64,000 nt of DNA from assembly GCA_013398955.1 (NCBI GenBank), contig VWPU01014799.1:29852-93851 (forward strand), read 5' to 3'. Under the pieces are notes generated by a model. It searched no databases, was not told the DNA's origin, and worked only from the letters and a program-made list of their open reading frames with translations. The translations under genes and the position numbers were made by a program. Within the stretch, counting starts at the first letter, position 1. Every line of letters starts with the position of its first letter. Positions 1-14,000 of the stretch are shown piece after piece. This stretch comes from Callaeas wilsoni. Lineage: Eukaryota; Chordata; Aves; Passeriformes; Callaeidae.

Positions 1-3000
1 ACTTAAACATTTCAAAATTGCAGCCAGTCTGCACCCAGGAAAAGTGACATGCCAGGTTGTAAAAAAAATTCAAAGGTAGATGCTGTATCTATTTAAAAAT
101 GCACTTTGTATGTAAAATGTCTTTTTTCAGTTGTTTGCCTAACAAAACAGTTAGCATTGTCTTCCATGAAATGCAGAAATAGTTCAGGCCCTTGAACATT
201 ATTTTACCTGGAATGATACAAGTTCAGCATTCACAGTCTGAAATAAACTATGCTGAGCAGCATGGATATTTCTCTAGAAACTCCCACCGAATGTTGTATG
301 GATTTTAAAAAAATAAATATAGAAAGTGCTCTGACAAAGTAGAATTGATTCATTACTGATAGATGTATTTAACACAGTAAAACTTTCTTACTCCACGAGC
401 ACTCTTCCAAAACACACTCATAAAATTCATTATAGGTACATTTCAAAGAAGGTTTCTCTGATGGACATCTAGACTTTCATCATGAGACCTGCAGGAACAT
501 TCTCTGCAGCTCTGTTTTTATTAGAGATATTAGCAGCTGATGGATCTCCATGCAAAGAGGTGTCTTTCCTTCCTCTCACACTGCATCAAGTGGCTGAAAC
601 ATATTAGATGGTTTGCAGGGAGGTTTTTCTTTGGATTTGAATTATTCAAGAGGATTTTTTTATAATAAAATAATTTGTGGGTATTTTTTCCTTTAAAAAA
701 TTACAAATAGAATTTTGTGCTCATTTGAGATTTCAATAGGATTACACGTAAAATCTTGTCTACTACTTAGAAAGGATTTTGATATGGGTCTTGCTCTTCA
801 GGCAAAAATGTTCAGAAATTCCTCCTAATGAAATATCCCTCTTTTCTTATAGAGATCTATTTAGCCTTTGAGGATCCAAATTTGATAGGAGATAAGAAAC
901 TTCTCCTGAAGGAAAAGTGATTTTCTTGCCTTTAATGAACTAAAATCAGATTCCAAGCCTTCTACTGGCCTTAACTGTTAGTATTTCTTACTTGGCTGAG
1001 CAAGTGCATATGTTGTTCACAGAGCCTGGGGATGTTTCCTGGATAGATTCTGGTGTCAGCAGAATAATCTCAGGGGTGAATCTGGAAAACAAGTTATCTC
1101 CCTGTAAGCAGTTTGCAGGAGACATGAAGGTCTAAGACTCTGCTTGTTCTGCCTCTGCTCCTTAAGCCCATCTTGTTTTCTCACTGAAGAAACAGAAATT
1201 TAGAGTTCAAAGTGAAGTATTTAGACCTGAGGTCTCAGAACCAATACCACAAGTACAACAGGATGTAGTTCTGATTAAGCCTCTAATGACATTTAATTTG
1301 AAATCCAGTGCAATCGTGTGTAAAGATGGCACTGTGGCAAGATCTGAGACGTCCCCAAGTAGCTGCAACAGTCTTAGAAGCAACTGAGGAAGCAGGAGCC
1401 AAGCTTCAGCAAGCACTTGTTTTCTCAGGAGTGTGGAAGCTTTCCATTGGCTTGGCTTCCTCTGGGTTTTGGGGGCACGGAGATGGCGCCATTTCTTATT
1501 TCTCCCTTTGTCCTCCGTCCTTCTGTGTTACCTAATACTCAATTCACACAAATTGTGTTGGCAAACAGCTCCCCTAGTATGTTAGTATTAGGATGTGGTT
1601 TCTGTGATTCTGTTCCAGAAATCATCTTTCTTCATGACAGTCAACAAATTAGCCTTACTTTCCTCCATTTTGTGGTCTCAATCTGATGTCTGGGGAATTT
1701 GAACGTATGCAGGTAGTAAGTCATGGGTGCTCTCTGACCTGACTGCAGACCAAAATCAACTCTCAACTGAGATCCTGCCTGCAGTTGGCATGGCTGGTTA
1801 GCTTAAAAGTGTTTAAACCAAATATTTGGGGTAATTATAGTATTATAGCAGATTTCAAAGGGTGATTGCCAGTGCTGTCAAAGGGTGAAGCTGACATTTT
1901 TTCAGTACCCCTCCTTGCCAAACAGCTTTAAAATTTGAACACTATTATTGTATTAGCATAGTTCTTTAGTCTTGAACTGAATTTAAAACATGCTTACTGT
2001 TTAGGGTAGGCAATACAAAATCCCGATCGCTACTTTCCTGGAATTTCAACCAAAAGGAATGGTACAACATTATATAATCATGTTTTTTAAAAAATCAACT
2101 TGCAGTTTTACATGGCATCTTGTGTCTGCTTGTGGCAGCCAGAACTGAGCGTTGCCATTGAAAACAGAGAGTCATGGCAGTATATTCACTCCAAAAATAC
2201 CTTCTGGTTGCAAAAATATTTAACAATGTTAAGACTAAAGAGGAGTGAGAGGAAACTAAAGAAAGACAGGATTGGAAACAGTTCATTGCACTGTCAGATA
2301 AAAATTCACCACGGAAAAATGCATAAACAGAAAAATAAGAAACAATTTCTGGAGTAAAAATGCAACCCAGCAGACCACTGAGTCTTCTTGAGCAGGGGTT
2401 GAAGGATGAAAGGGGGTTGACCCTCAAACCACCCAGTTAAATTCAGTGAGCGGAAAGCACTGGGCATCAGGCATTCAGCTCGGGACTGGGGACAGATAAG
2501 TCCCTCATGGATTTCTAGGAAGAGCAGAAACTCTGCCTTTGCGCATACCTCTTTTGGAAAAGAGGTTTTGGAAAAACAGAAGTCTCGGAAACGAAAATCC
2601 TAGCAATACTGTGGATGGGTTATTGAAACCATCCCATAAATCACAGTAGCAGCTAAACAGCAAGGCAAAATGGGAATTAGCGATGTCTCTTCCTCAAGGG
2701 GAGCTGGAGATGGGTCTTCACCTGGATCACCAGACTGTGTAACCATGGTGCAGAACCAGTAGTTCCCGTGTGTTTGGGGCAGTTTTGTCAGTTACTCTCA
2801 AGGCACATAGAAACAGGTCTAAAGATTGGAAGCTGAGAGAATGGGTAAAAAAGAGAGGAGTCCCTGTATAAGAAAAGAAGGGAAGGAAAAGGTAGGAGTT
2901 TGCCTCAAAGTCTGGGGAAGTGAACATGGCACTTATTGCTGGCCTCTGTGGGAATAAAGAAGCTCAGAAAGACCCCTTTATTACCTTGTAAAGAATTGCA

Positions 3001-3574
3001 TTAAATGACATCAAATTACATAGAGTAATCAGGAAGCACTTTTCCTCCATTTCCTGGATACTAAGGATCAATATCTTGATAGGTTTCTTAGGAGTAAAGT
3101 TATATTGAAACTGCAGTCTCAGGACCCAGAGAAGAGGTTCCTGCTCATAGATTACAGCAGGACAAGTTTCCCTTTCTGTGCATTTTCAGCATAGAATTTG
3201 GGATAACAGGAGGTTGTGCTTGCTTGTAAAGGTCCCCACATAGCTTCTGGTGGGAAGACACCAGATTGTTTGGCAGTCCCACAGGGAACACAGGGGAGTT
3301 TTTTGCCAGCAAAATCACAGACTAGAAGAGGAACAGAGTCTCTGTAATGAAACGCTGAGGAGTGAGCTACATAAGATGGTTGTGGTCATCTGCTTTTGTC
3401 CCCAGGGTCATGTAGAAGACTCTGAATATGGTGGCACTGTGGGTGCAAGGAGGATTTGCTTGATTGAGATGGGCTCTCCATTCCTAGCAGCTAAGTGACG
3501 GCTGAAATACCTCTCAAAGAAGTGTGGGAAGACTGAAACCAAAGCCAGGAGCCCCGTGCCCATCACTGAAATTT

Positions 3575-3602
3575 AAAAAAAAAAAAGGAAAAAAAAGAAA
3601 AA
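3575..3602. repeat. A-rich low-complexity tract
   Basis: A run of adenines broken by two short G interruptions. There is no recognisable retroposon body immediately 5' of it, so I call it simple low-complexity DNA and not a retrogene tail. Confidence 0.8.
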
Positions 3603-6600
3603 CAGTGAAATTGGAAATACAACAGATGCAGATCTACAAACCCCTGGTCAGTCTAATGGACCAGTACTGGCCTGGGGAGACATAAAGGGAAGAGAACTAT
3701 GCTGATGCAACTGGAAGAGCCTCAAGCTAAATGATCACCCACCAAATAATATGTAATGAAGTCTTAAAGCATCTGTTGATGATCAGGAGGACAGAGACTC
3801 CAGCAGAAAAGGGTGAAGATGGCTTTTCTTACCAGTGTTTATACTGGCCTGCACTAGGGTCAATCAAACGTGCAGTGATACTTCATCCAACCAAGCCTAG
3901 GGAATTAATGCTCATCTATGAAATACTCCACACAGGAGACAGCTCTGTTGGTCTGCTGCTAAACTACTGTTTAACAGAAAATATTGCTAATCTGGACCCA
4001 CTCCTGATGTTTGTTGCTGCCCTTATAATTTCTTTTTTGGTTGTTGCGAATTTCCAGTATCATTTTCTTTAAACAAGAGAACACATTATTCAGAAAGTGC
4101 CAAACATCATCTTTATAATTATTATGAAATCTCCTATAGAGTGTTTCCTGTTAATTTTCATAGTGTTTTGAAGAAAATTCTTTTCAAGGCTTTTATAGGC
4201 TCTTGTCCAACATATCTGGGTAGTCTGTTTTTCAACATCTAGTTTTACTCTTTAACATTTATTTATGGCCAGTTTAGTGCCTTTAACTTCCTAGGATTGT
4301 AAAATATTTTTTTAACCACCTTACTGATCTTAGATTTGCACGAATTTGGACAAAGGCCAGCTGATTCACAAGTAATTAAGGTATAATCACAAAACTTGTT
4401 CCCAAAACAACTTCGTTTACTGCTGGTGTTCTGCTTTGCAATGCTGTGTGTGAAGAGGCACACGGAGCTGGCTTTTTTTGGGCTGCCTGCAGCTACACCA
4501 GATACACTTTGTGCAAGGTACAGACAGGAAGCTAGAGAGGCTGAAGTTCACAGCAGATATTGCAAACAGGACATGAATTCCATGCAAGCTCCTTTCAGAA
4601 ACCTGGTCATTTTTGTCACCTTTTTCCTCACTACTTTATTTTACTTTATTTTTATACCTGCTTATTTTTGAAGAATTCCAGCTGAATTCCAGTCATCTTT
4701 TCCCCCAATCCACTTAGCTATGAGCCCTTATCAGAGCTGCGATGTAAGATCTAGAACAAACTGGAATGACTTAGGCTTCTGGTACTTCCTGGCTGCTTAT
4801 AAATGTCAAAGTAGCTGGCGACTTCTTGTATCTGTATTTACGGTGATGGGAGCAACAGTTTTTATAATGGATCCTCTTAAATCTGAAATATAAATCCAGC
4901 CACACTCTAAAGTGTCCATTCCCTTGAAATCACATCATGTTTGCTGCTGCTTTTGATTCTACATATTGTTCATGGTAATTCTTCTGCTGGTGCAGTAAAA
5001 ACTGGTTCTCCCCTGCCTTTCGACTCTGCCCATAGCACGCTGCTTTATTTTTTTTACATCTACTTCTACACAAAGACAGTGCTGTTTCAAATAGGGAAGG
5101 TATGGCTAAGCCCATCATCCTACTGCCCAGGTACCCTCAAGACAGTGTGTATTTCTTGAGATCATAATGCAGCTGACATCTGGCATCCCACACAGAAAGA
5201 GAGGATTCTTCGGGTCAAATTTTCTCAACCAGTAAATACTTAAAGGTAGCTGGCAATTGGAAGTATGTGAGGGGTCTCCCACTAAGAAGGACATCCGTGT
5301 GTAGGATATTCCAAAAGAAGGCCCTAGGAAGGAAAATTATGAAGTGAGAAACTGTTTGTGTTAAGGCTAAATTGTTCAAAAAACAAGTATTGTTATTAGT
5401 TCTGAATTAGGCTCTCTGAAGTTACATCAAGCCTTATTAGCCTTCTTTTAGCAAAAAACTGAGGTTGTTGCTTAACTTTCTGGAACAAGCCATGAATTCC
5501 TGAATTCCATTGTTTTTCACAGGCTGTGGTTTGATTCCCAGAACCAAAATAAATCTGATTCTTGAGCTAGCATATACCCTTAAAGCATTCCTAGATCAGG
5601 GTTCTGAAAAGAGAGGCTTTGGCTTGAAAACCTCTTCCACATTAATGGGTTCCTTATGAGTGATAATGGTGCAATTATGAGAGATGGAGAACGAGATTGA
5701 GCAGTTGCCCTTTCCATGTTCATTGGAGGGGAAGGAGTAGACATGGGGGGTGCTCAAATCTGTCCTGAGGAGGAAAATGAAATCTTCTAACCCTGCTACA
5801 TGGCATCTAGCATGTTAAAAACACTGTTTACAAGAGGACTCATTCAACAACATCAAAATCCTGTGGAATCTTTCCATGCTGCTTGAATTTAAATCACATT
5901 CTGTTCCTGTCATGCTTATCTGCTCAATGCCTTCGAGGGACATTTGCAGAATAAAACCCTACTGCTTACTATTTTTGGTTGCCAGCAGCTTGTGAAGCAG
6001 GTAATCAGTGGTTACCAACACTACTTTTATCTACTGACTACTGGAGTACTCAGAGCACAGCTGTTACTGGTGGGGCTGGGCTGTGTAATTTCTGTTTTCC
6101 ATTTGCCATCGCCTGTCAAGCAGCTGAATGCATTAATGAAAATTTGGCTCCAGTCGTACGAATCTATATGGGCTTATCGTTGCCCCTACATGTGTTTGAA
6201 CGACTGGCCATGAGTTCTGTGCACTGCTGTGAAACACAAATGAAAATGAGCTTGTCCTGGAAAGAATGAACTACCTGTACTGTATAATGACATAATAGTA
6301 AGGGTATCACAGAGATCAGCTTGGCTGGCACCATGTCCCTGGGCAATTCACCCTGACACACTGGGTTAATTAGCAGATTACAACTGACACTTCATTTATC
6401 ATTGTTTTCAATCTCTTACCCAGAAATGGTGCTTCGTGTACAGCAACACCAATAACAAGTATTCATGTGCAAGGAGACCCAGAGCCAAATCTTAAATAAG
6501 TTTTGTGCTCATTTACATTCTGCCAAAAACTACAGGCTTCCCTGAACAGCTCGCTGATACCTTCATGGCAACAGTGTTGAAATGCCCAGCAGAGCTGGCA

Positions 6601-7245
6601 GGCCAAGGGTTCAGCATTCACAAGGCAGCAGATGTGGAAGTCTGGGACAGCTCTCTTTGTCAGTGCAGCCTGAATATGTGACTGCTTATTTGACCTTGCT
6701 GTTGGAGCAGTGTCAAAAAACATATCTTACCTCATAGGTACCTATCAGAACTATCTAAATATGTGCTGGACATGTATCCATATCCAACAGTAAGGACCCC
6801 TGGACAGAAAAATTCAAAATTTCCTTTTTAGTGACTGATGCTGCTCCATCTGATGTTATCTAATTAGTAGAAGTTTGTCTTGGTTTCATGGAATGAAATG
6901 TCCAATTTTTTTTTCTCCTTTTTTTTTTTTAAATTATTTTTTCCAATCAGTCCTGTGCTTAAAATTATACTAGGTGACGGCAGAAACTGAGAGAACAGAT
7001 AGCCAAAATCCAGCATATGTCAGCTTTGATGGCAAAACCAAACTACACTGTGATCATATTAGATTGGGAAAATTCTTTTATGTGCCTGGATGAAAACTGC
7101 TAGTTCCTGTCTTCTGAAGCTATTTGGGGCAGCAAGCCTTCAATATTCTTGTGGAAGAAGCCCTGGAAGGTTGCTAAGTAGGAGGGCTTCGAAGCTCTTG
7201 CCTTGTTTTAGGGGGGCATCCTGAGGAGCAGAGCTGCCTTTCTGT

Positions 7246-7277
7246 CTTAAGCTCTCTTGCACTTAAGCTCTCTTGCA
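7246..7277. repeat. 16-bp perfect tandem duplication
   Basis: The unit CTTAAGCTCTCTTGCA occurs twice back to back (7246-7261 and 7262-7277). It lies in non-coding DNA. Confidence 0.95.
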
Positions 7278-9041
7278 GTCTCAGAACAGAGTCATGAGGC
7301 ACAGCTATCCCCTGTGAAAAGAGTAACTCATGCCCTCATTCAGAAGCTACATCTTGCAGTCTTGTTGCATAAGGATGGAAGTAGCAGTGAAAAAAATTCT
7401 CTCTGGTTGTTATGTTACATGTAATCCAATGCCATTCAGAGCCAAACCTTCTGTTCTTGTCACAAAGAAGCAGAAAAAGGTAGGCGACAAATTTTTCTTA
7501 TGAAAATCTGCACCCTCAGCCACCAGCATTTCATTACCCTAGAAGAGAAAAGTACTGCATAAGAATTATTATTAAAGCCAAGGAAAGTCTTCCCTGGGAA
7601 TGAGGAAGATTTTTGGGGTGATAACACAAGGCTACACCTCATGAGATGAAGGAGGAAAGATGTCCTTACAGGAATCACTTTGGGCTTTTTGAGGAACAAA
7701 TGGCATCACTCTGGGCAGAAAAGTCCATTAATGCTGAGTGAATACACCTAAACCCAAGAACATTTCTGAAGACAGGCCAACCAAATGAAGAAAATCAAAC
7801 TATAAACTCCGTGAACTTTGTATGATGCTGAGATTTGTCTATTTATAACAAAATGGATAAAAAAGAGGCAGGAGTACCTATCTTGTAACATGAACTTCAA
7901 AGTGCAAAATAAATATAAAGCTAAGAAGCAGTCAGGCCCAGGAATCCAAAACAAAGTTTGTTCAAAACGTGAGCAGAGGCACAGCTGTCACAATGCTGAC
8001 TTAGCATTCTTCAGGTTTCAAAGGAAAGTCAAGCCCATCAATATTTCCATGTCCAAGTAAATCCATACTTACTCTTAGCTGTAAACACTGCTGTCATTCA
8101 CTGGAGAAAAACACAGAATGTCAGTTGTCCTTAGAGATAAAAAAAGCCCCAACAAAACCGAATCAACTAAACAGCATGTGAATAATTGCACAGTGATATC
8201 GTATTTCTGCCTGCTATACAGAAACCAAACTGGACTTAAAAGTTGTCATAATTTCATTTATGACTTGGAAAAGTGATTCCCAAGGAGAGTTTGTGAACCA
8301 CTAGTCATCCACAGCAATCCTCAGAACCTCTGATGGTCCAGGCTCCTGACAGACAAAATCTGCAGGTTGGCAATAATTCATTGCTTTAATTTTTTAAATT
8401 ATTACTGGCTTGGAACATTTTTTCTCTCAATTATTTTTCATAAGAGCAGATTTTTTTTTCTGCAGTCCGTTAAGTATTTCACTGAGTTTGATCCCCAGCC
8501 TGCAGTTTAGGAAGCACTTATTTTTTGTCCTTACTACCTAATTGACTACTGCAAATTGCCTGGAGAAAATGCAGAAATAAGATGGGTTTTTCATGGGTGA
8601 CTAATGCTTTACCAGGAGAAAATGGGCTTTATTTTGCACTGTGCATGCAATTTCTTTTAAAAAAATGGGTGAAAGTCTATGCAGGGTATTTCCAAAATGT
8701 TAATATGCTGACAGATCAGTAAATACAGAAGCTGAGAAATGAGAATTTGAGTGATTCACTCCATTTAACCAGAAAGAGAATTTGCTCCCTGAGTCCTTGC
8801 CTCTTTGAAGTTAGAGGTCAGTGGGGTTACTTTCCACAGGCTTGCTGACACATGAAGGAGGACAGGTGTTTCCATGTCTGGCCAGACTAACCGTGGCAGG
8901 AAGGATGGAACCACGCTACATTGACTTCATCTTAGTTCACCAAAACAAGCTTTCAGCTGCGGTTTTGAAGAAGCAGAAAACTTGAATGGCCAGTGGCAGC
9001 AGCAGCTAATGAGAAGCAGAGCAGAGGGCAGCCCGCTGTGA

Positions 9042-9110
9042 GATGGATGGATGGATGGATGGATGGATGGATGGATGGATGGATGGATGGATGGGAGGAT
9101 GGATGGATGG
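9042..9110. repeat. (GATG)n microsatellite
   Basis: About 17 GATG units with one interruption (GGGAG) near 9095. The repeat is open in several frames on both strands, which creates spurious MDGW-type and HPSI-type peptides. It should be length-polymorphic. Confidence 0.98.
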
Positions 9111-10944
9111 AGATGTGGGGCTGTCTCCAGTGGGGTCTCATAAAATTGTGGCTGGGACAGACACCTGTGGGCTCCCAGCTGTCAGAAAGGTTCTGTCACT
9201 TGTGAAAGCTGAGCACAGGAAGGACAAATTCCCGAAGAGGAGCCACTTTGGGGCACCCTGAAAAAAAAGCCAGCCTTCCTCACTGCTGCCTTCATCCTCA
9301 CTTCAGTTCATCACTATGGCAGTCCTGGCATGCGAGGCTATCATAGTGCAAGACTTGGCATTAATTCTCCTCTAATCTCCCATTCTTGATCCCTGCTGCT
9401 GTTTCCAGTGTCTTCCTGACAACATTTAACTTGGTAAAGAGCACAACTGCTCTGTAAATCTCAGGTACAGCTGCTGTCTGCAAGTTAGACCAAATGGCAG
9501 CTCAAAATCTGGCAACTCCCTGCAGCCTGCCTGCAGGAGGACTCCAACTTCTCCTGCCTTTGGTGGATTAAAATCAGTGGGAGGTAATTATTGTTATTTT
9601 TAGCAGAAAGCTGAAGTACAGGAACCATAAACTGGCTGGAAAAGCCTGAAATGTGGAAAATCTGAAATTATTCAAAGGCTTCTTTCCAGTCCCCAGTTGT
9701 TATCATAAAGCAGCAAAATTTGATTCTCTATCACTGAGGTTTTCTTACTGACTCGCCTGCCACATTTCTGCTGGCACCTCTCTGCACACGTGTCCTTGAT
9801 CCAGGGTTTGTATCTCTGATTCAAACAGTAACAAAGGAATGCAAGTATTTCAAATTTGAATTAGTTTGGATTGAATGTGAATTTTTGAATACTTTTGGAC
9901 AGATTGCCTTTTAAAAGAAGCAATATAAAAGCAAGAAAAAAAAACCCCAAACTCTCCCTTTTAAATTCAGTTTTCTGCACTGAGGTGGTTGTCTGTCTTC
10001 CATCCCACTCCCCCAGTCACCCTATGTATTTACGCTAGTATTTGTAGCACCACTTTGAGTGTAAGGTCCTTATGATTTTGCTTTGTGGAAAACTACACGC
10101 CAGCTTTAAATCTTCTACAGTAAGTTTTTATTTATGAGTCATTTGTACCAAAACCAGACACTTTTGGAACGGAATGCTGCCCAGTTAGGACATCTAAGGA
10201 AAACAAAAATGAAAATTTAACATTAAATCTTTTTAAAGTTCCTTACAATGATCTGACAGCAGGAAAGCCCCTGCCTCACACGATATCTAGAATTTCATAT
10301 TTTGTCATATACTTACCTAACTACATTGAAACAGCCAGACATGATAATTTCTATTTAGGCAGTATGTCTGCACTTTGGCAACAACTTAGGCATTACTATA
10401 CTTGCTATTTTGAAACAGGTGATACCAAGAACATTTTTGGGGCAGTCACCATTTGGCCACGTGTCCACACGTGCTGGTGTAGGACAAAGGTTTGCTCAGC
10501 AGGAGCTCATACTCTCTGCTCTACCCTTTCCTACTGGGGACGTCAAGGAACTTTTATCATGCTGGTCCAGGTTTCTCCCTCTCTTTCTCTCTTGCCATGA
10601 TATGTATATGACCAGAGCAAGTGATGGAAAGAATGAAAAAGTTCCTACCTGCAACACACACAGTTCCACTTTTTCCTCAAGCCTTTCTCTCCCATGTGGC
10701 AAGTCATCTTCCACGTGGATGAGAAAAGGAATGAACGCAAGGATCAGTAGAACTTTGTCAATCAGAAATGCTTCCCAGTGTGCAATCCAAAGAATCCTCT
10801 TGCAAGTACAAGCCTTTTTTTACTGCAAGGATGCTGGGGAAGATAATAAGCAGATGTTGCAGATCTTAGACCGATGGTGTTAATAAAGACTAGAAAGACT
10901 CACAGCTTTTAAAACAGGGAAAATCACATAATGTGAATCACGCA
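9111..10944. other. Non-coding stretch, nothing recognised
   Basis: No gene or repeat family recognised. A 157-codon open frame (10410-10883) ends just before the CR1 fragment, but it has no recognisable domain and overlaps other random frames, so it is not called as a gene. Confidence 0.6.
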
Positions 10945-11097
10945 ACACTTCCATCCCTGGCAGTGTTCAAGGCCAGGTTGGATGGGGCTCTCCGCAACCT
11001 GGTCTAGTGAAAGGTATCCCCGCCCATGGCAGGGGCACTGGAACTAGGTGATCTTAAAGGTTCCTTGCAACCCAAACCATCCTATGATTCTATGACT
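10945..11097 (+). mobile_element. CR1 LINE 3' fragment
   Basis: The sequence reads like the last ~150 bases of an avian CR1 element: a CATCCCTGGCAGTGTTCAAGG-like block, then GGTTGGATGGGG, a GCCCATGGCAGGGG block, and a terminal CCTATGATTCTATGA tail. The tail puts the 3' end at the right, so the element is on the plus strand. It is heavily 5'-truncated, as is usual for CR1, and is not coding. Confidence 0.93.
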
Positions 11098-14000
11098 CAA
11101 TGATATTTCCTATTTGCATGTTTTAAATATGAGACAAAGTATGGGCTCTCTTTATCATTCTGTTCCTCTCTGGTAATAAAATGCTTCTGGATTAAGTGTG
11201 AATTAATCTAAAAAGCTACATATGTATAACAAATATGAGTCTCTCTACTCCTATTTTTGAATTTAAGACAGGATTGGGATGAAAAAGAAAGCCAAACCCA
11301 CTCATAGTATAGCATAAAGAAAATAAAATACATCATATCTTCATTAAAGCAATATTAGCAGCTTTACACAAATATTTCTGACTGACCATAAAGATTTGCA
11401 ATATTCTAACAGGAATGTGACAAAAATAATTGCTTTAAAGCTTCATACAAATCAATTGCACATCCTTCCAAGTACCTTTAAGTCTTTCAAACTCAGAAAA
11501 CAGGTTAAAAAGTGCTTTTTCCAGGGCTTTCCATTAAATCTTTCCGTCGAACCTTTGAAACTCACTGAACACAAATAGCTGCACAAGCATAGATGAACAT
11601 CTTTCCAGTTGTGGAATTCAAGCTACTGCCCCCGTAGAGCTCAGACAAATGATGCAGAGTCATGCAGACAGTTGTTTGGGTAGAGCTCTTGATCGTTTGT
11701 TTGTGTGCTTTGTTTTAAGGGAAACACTAACTTTTCGTATCTCCATGGTTCCACCTAACCAACTAGAGAAAACCTGCTACCATATGGGGCATATGTCACC
11801 ACTTCTGTGTTTAATTATTTGCTACTATCTTTTTTCCTCATCAGGAATCCAAGTTACTAACCATGTCAGATGGAAAAATACAAGTTTACTGACGGCTGCA
11901 ACTGAGTTTTGCCTCTGAGGAAATGCAGTTCTAACACGTTGCCTCAAGTGCTTGCCTATACATTTGGAGATGGCCAAGATACACAATTTATACCGTTCAG
12001 GCACTCTCCAGACATTCAAAGTGGAATAGAATTTTCTTTAATCCTAAATTTGCCCATTTTTCCACTTCACCAGCCAAAAAAATGTGTTTAGAGGATGCAT
12101 TGTAGGTGCCTGTGGTAACTGGGTATATTTATCAGGGCATCAGTTGTTGCACCTTTTTACTGCTCTGTCAGAAAAATATTTCCTTTTTTTTAGAATTGGA
12201 GTTTTCAGTTTTCTGTCAAGAAACCCCTCCAATATTCAGACAGCCTTTCGGGGTGTGCTATTAGAGCCAGAAAATAAAGTTTTACCAGACCTCTTCCCAA
12301 CTTCTAGTTTATATGCATCACTGCCTATTTTTTATTAGGTGTTATTTGGTATCTTTTCCACACTATCCCTCCTCACACAAGAAGAATGAGTCAACCCTTT
12401 TCTCTCAGTCTCTGCTGCATATACGTATTACAATTTCAAGCCAAAACCAGGCTTTGAGAGCATTATGTGTTTTTTCCCCCTAAACATGCAAGCCATAAAT
12501 TGTCAGTTTTAAAGCTACCTGTGCAACAGTATAATCTGAGATTCCTCTGCAAGTGGAGTGCCATTTGTGGTTTGATTTTGCAGTTATGCTCTGTGTTTCC
12601 GTAGGGAACCTCCCATTTCATGATCTTTCCTGGGTGGTGGTGCAGGGCAGCCATTACTTCCATGATTCTTGTACACGGTGTTCTGATGCTTTCAAGCTGA
12701 GGGGAGCTCAGCAGAAAATGTTGTAGCAGAAAAGGGCAGGGAAATCCGTGCTGTGGGCTGCTGCACAGGTCCTGTGTCCCTCTCCCTCCTGCTGCTGCGG
12801 TGCCAGGCTGGGACCTACCAGGGGCACCATCCTCACTCTGCACAAGAGGAAAAGTGGGGCTACAAAGATTTTACTGAATGTTGTAAAGTTCTGGTGGGCC
12901 AGACCTTGCTGGGAGGAGAGAGCCAACTGAGGAGGCCAATCACCAGTCTTGAAATTCTTTAAGAAAACCCTCTCGTCTGATTTTCTACCTTGGCTTCATC
13001 CACACTACAAGCATGCTTGGTGATCATTGCAATGTGCAACGACTCGGTGTTCTCTGGACTGAAATGTGAATTGCAAAATCAGCTTCACTTCAAACCTGCC
13101 TGGCCACTATAGATTTGCCTGTGATCTGGACTTTTGGTCCAGCTTGGCTCCAGTGTCTGGGCCCTGCCTGCTCTCCTCCTCCATGGTCTGTGGGACTGTG
13201 CTGGTGCTGACCAGCTCTGCTCCTGCCTTGCCACCCACCTCAGTTCCTGTCTTGCCCTCCCTCAGGGGAGGACAATCTGCCCTTGCTGCTCCCTGGCAAA
13301 GGCTTTCCTTCTGATTTAAAAGCGAGAACACTGAAACTTTTAAAAAGTACAATTTTTGTAAAAATACAGAAAAAAAAACAACTGGGTTTTTTTTCCCTAA
13401 CTTTCTCAAGAAAGAATTTTGAATCAGAAGTTTCGGAAATAAATCATCCCAAGCAGGGCGCCTGGTCTGGTATATTTCATTCCAATGGTTGGAACACAGC
13501 AGATGTAAAAATCTGCTCTAAGTGGGTCTGAAATTTTTATAAATACTTTTCTGGCATTTTGCAGGAAATGGATGCAGGGGATGAGGAGAAGCATAGAAAG
13601 AGGGCACTAGGCAAGTCAGTGAGGCAGCAAGAAGGAGCTGGAGGAACCAAAAGGAACAGGTCAGTCTTTCCTCTCCAGGACCTGCAGTCATTCCTGTGAA
13701 AGCAAAATGAACTGAAAGTTGACTCAAGCTGCTGCAACCAGCTCAGATTCACCACCACAGTGTAAGAGCTGGCAGGAATTTCAAGTGGCATCTTGACCAG
13801 TTGCGCTCAGAGCTGACATGCTTTTGGGAAGTATGGATGAACGCTCTGGTTTAGAGAGCTAGGTATTATTCCTGCTATTGCCATGGGACTGTTTAAGCAA
13901 ATTAAAGTCATGCAGAAAGGGTTTAGAAGGAATGAAAAATGTGGCAGCCTGTAAGACAAAACACTAGGGGTAGTAGAAATGAAAGAGACTCTTAAGTCAG

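Larger units (their letters stand above)
1..9041. other. Gene-poor DNA downstream of WASHC3
   Basis: I see no supportable gene here. Open frames are short (113 residues at most), overlap on both strands and show no recognised domain or consistent splice-site flanks. DRAM1, the neighbour expected from human synteny, was looked for by its conserved peptide blocks and not found. The stretch holds only an A-rich tract near 3575 and a small tandem duplication near 7246. Untranslated or long noncoding exons cannot be excluded from sequence alone. Confidence 0.6.

Noticed and set aside
3977..4054. Hydrophobic open frame ending VANFQ before a GTATCA donor-like site, resembling a DRAM1 exon end
   Set aside because: Only five residues match. 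The glycine-rich transmembrane sequence that precedes VANFQ in DRAM family members is absent and no other DRAM1 exon was found nearby.
9043..9261. Open frames through the (GATG)n repeat on both strands
   Set aside because: They are translations of a tetranucleotide microsatellite.
10410..10883. 157-codon open frame, the second longest in the window
   Set aside because: No recognisable domain, overlapping random frames on both strands and no exon-like flanks. Such a frame is expected by chance in 64 kb.
13107..13409. Several overlapping open frames, one with a signal-peptide-like start
   Set aside because: Open on both strands at once in a locally GC-rich patch, with no domain, splice or conservation evidence.
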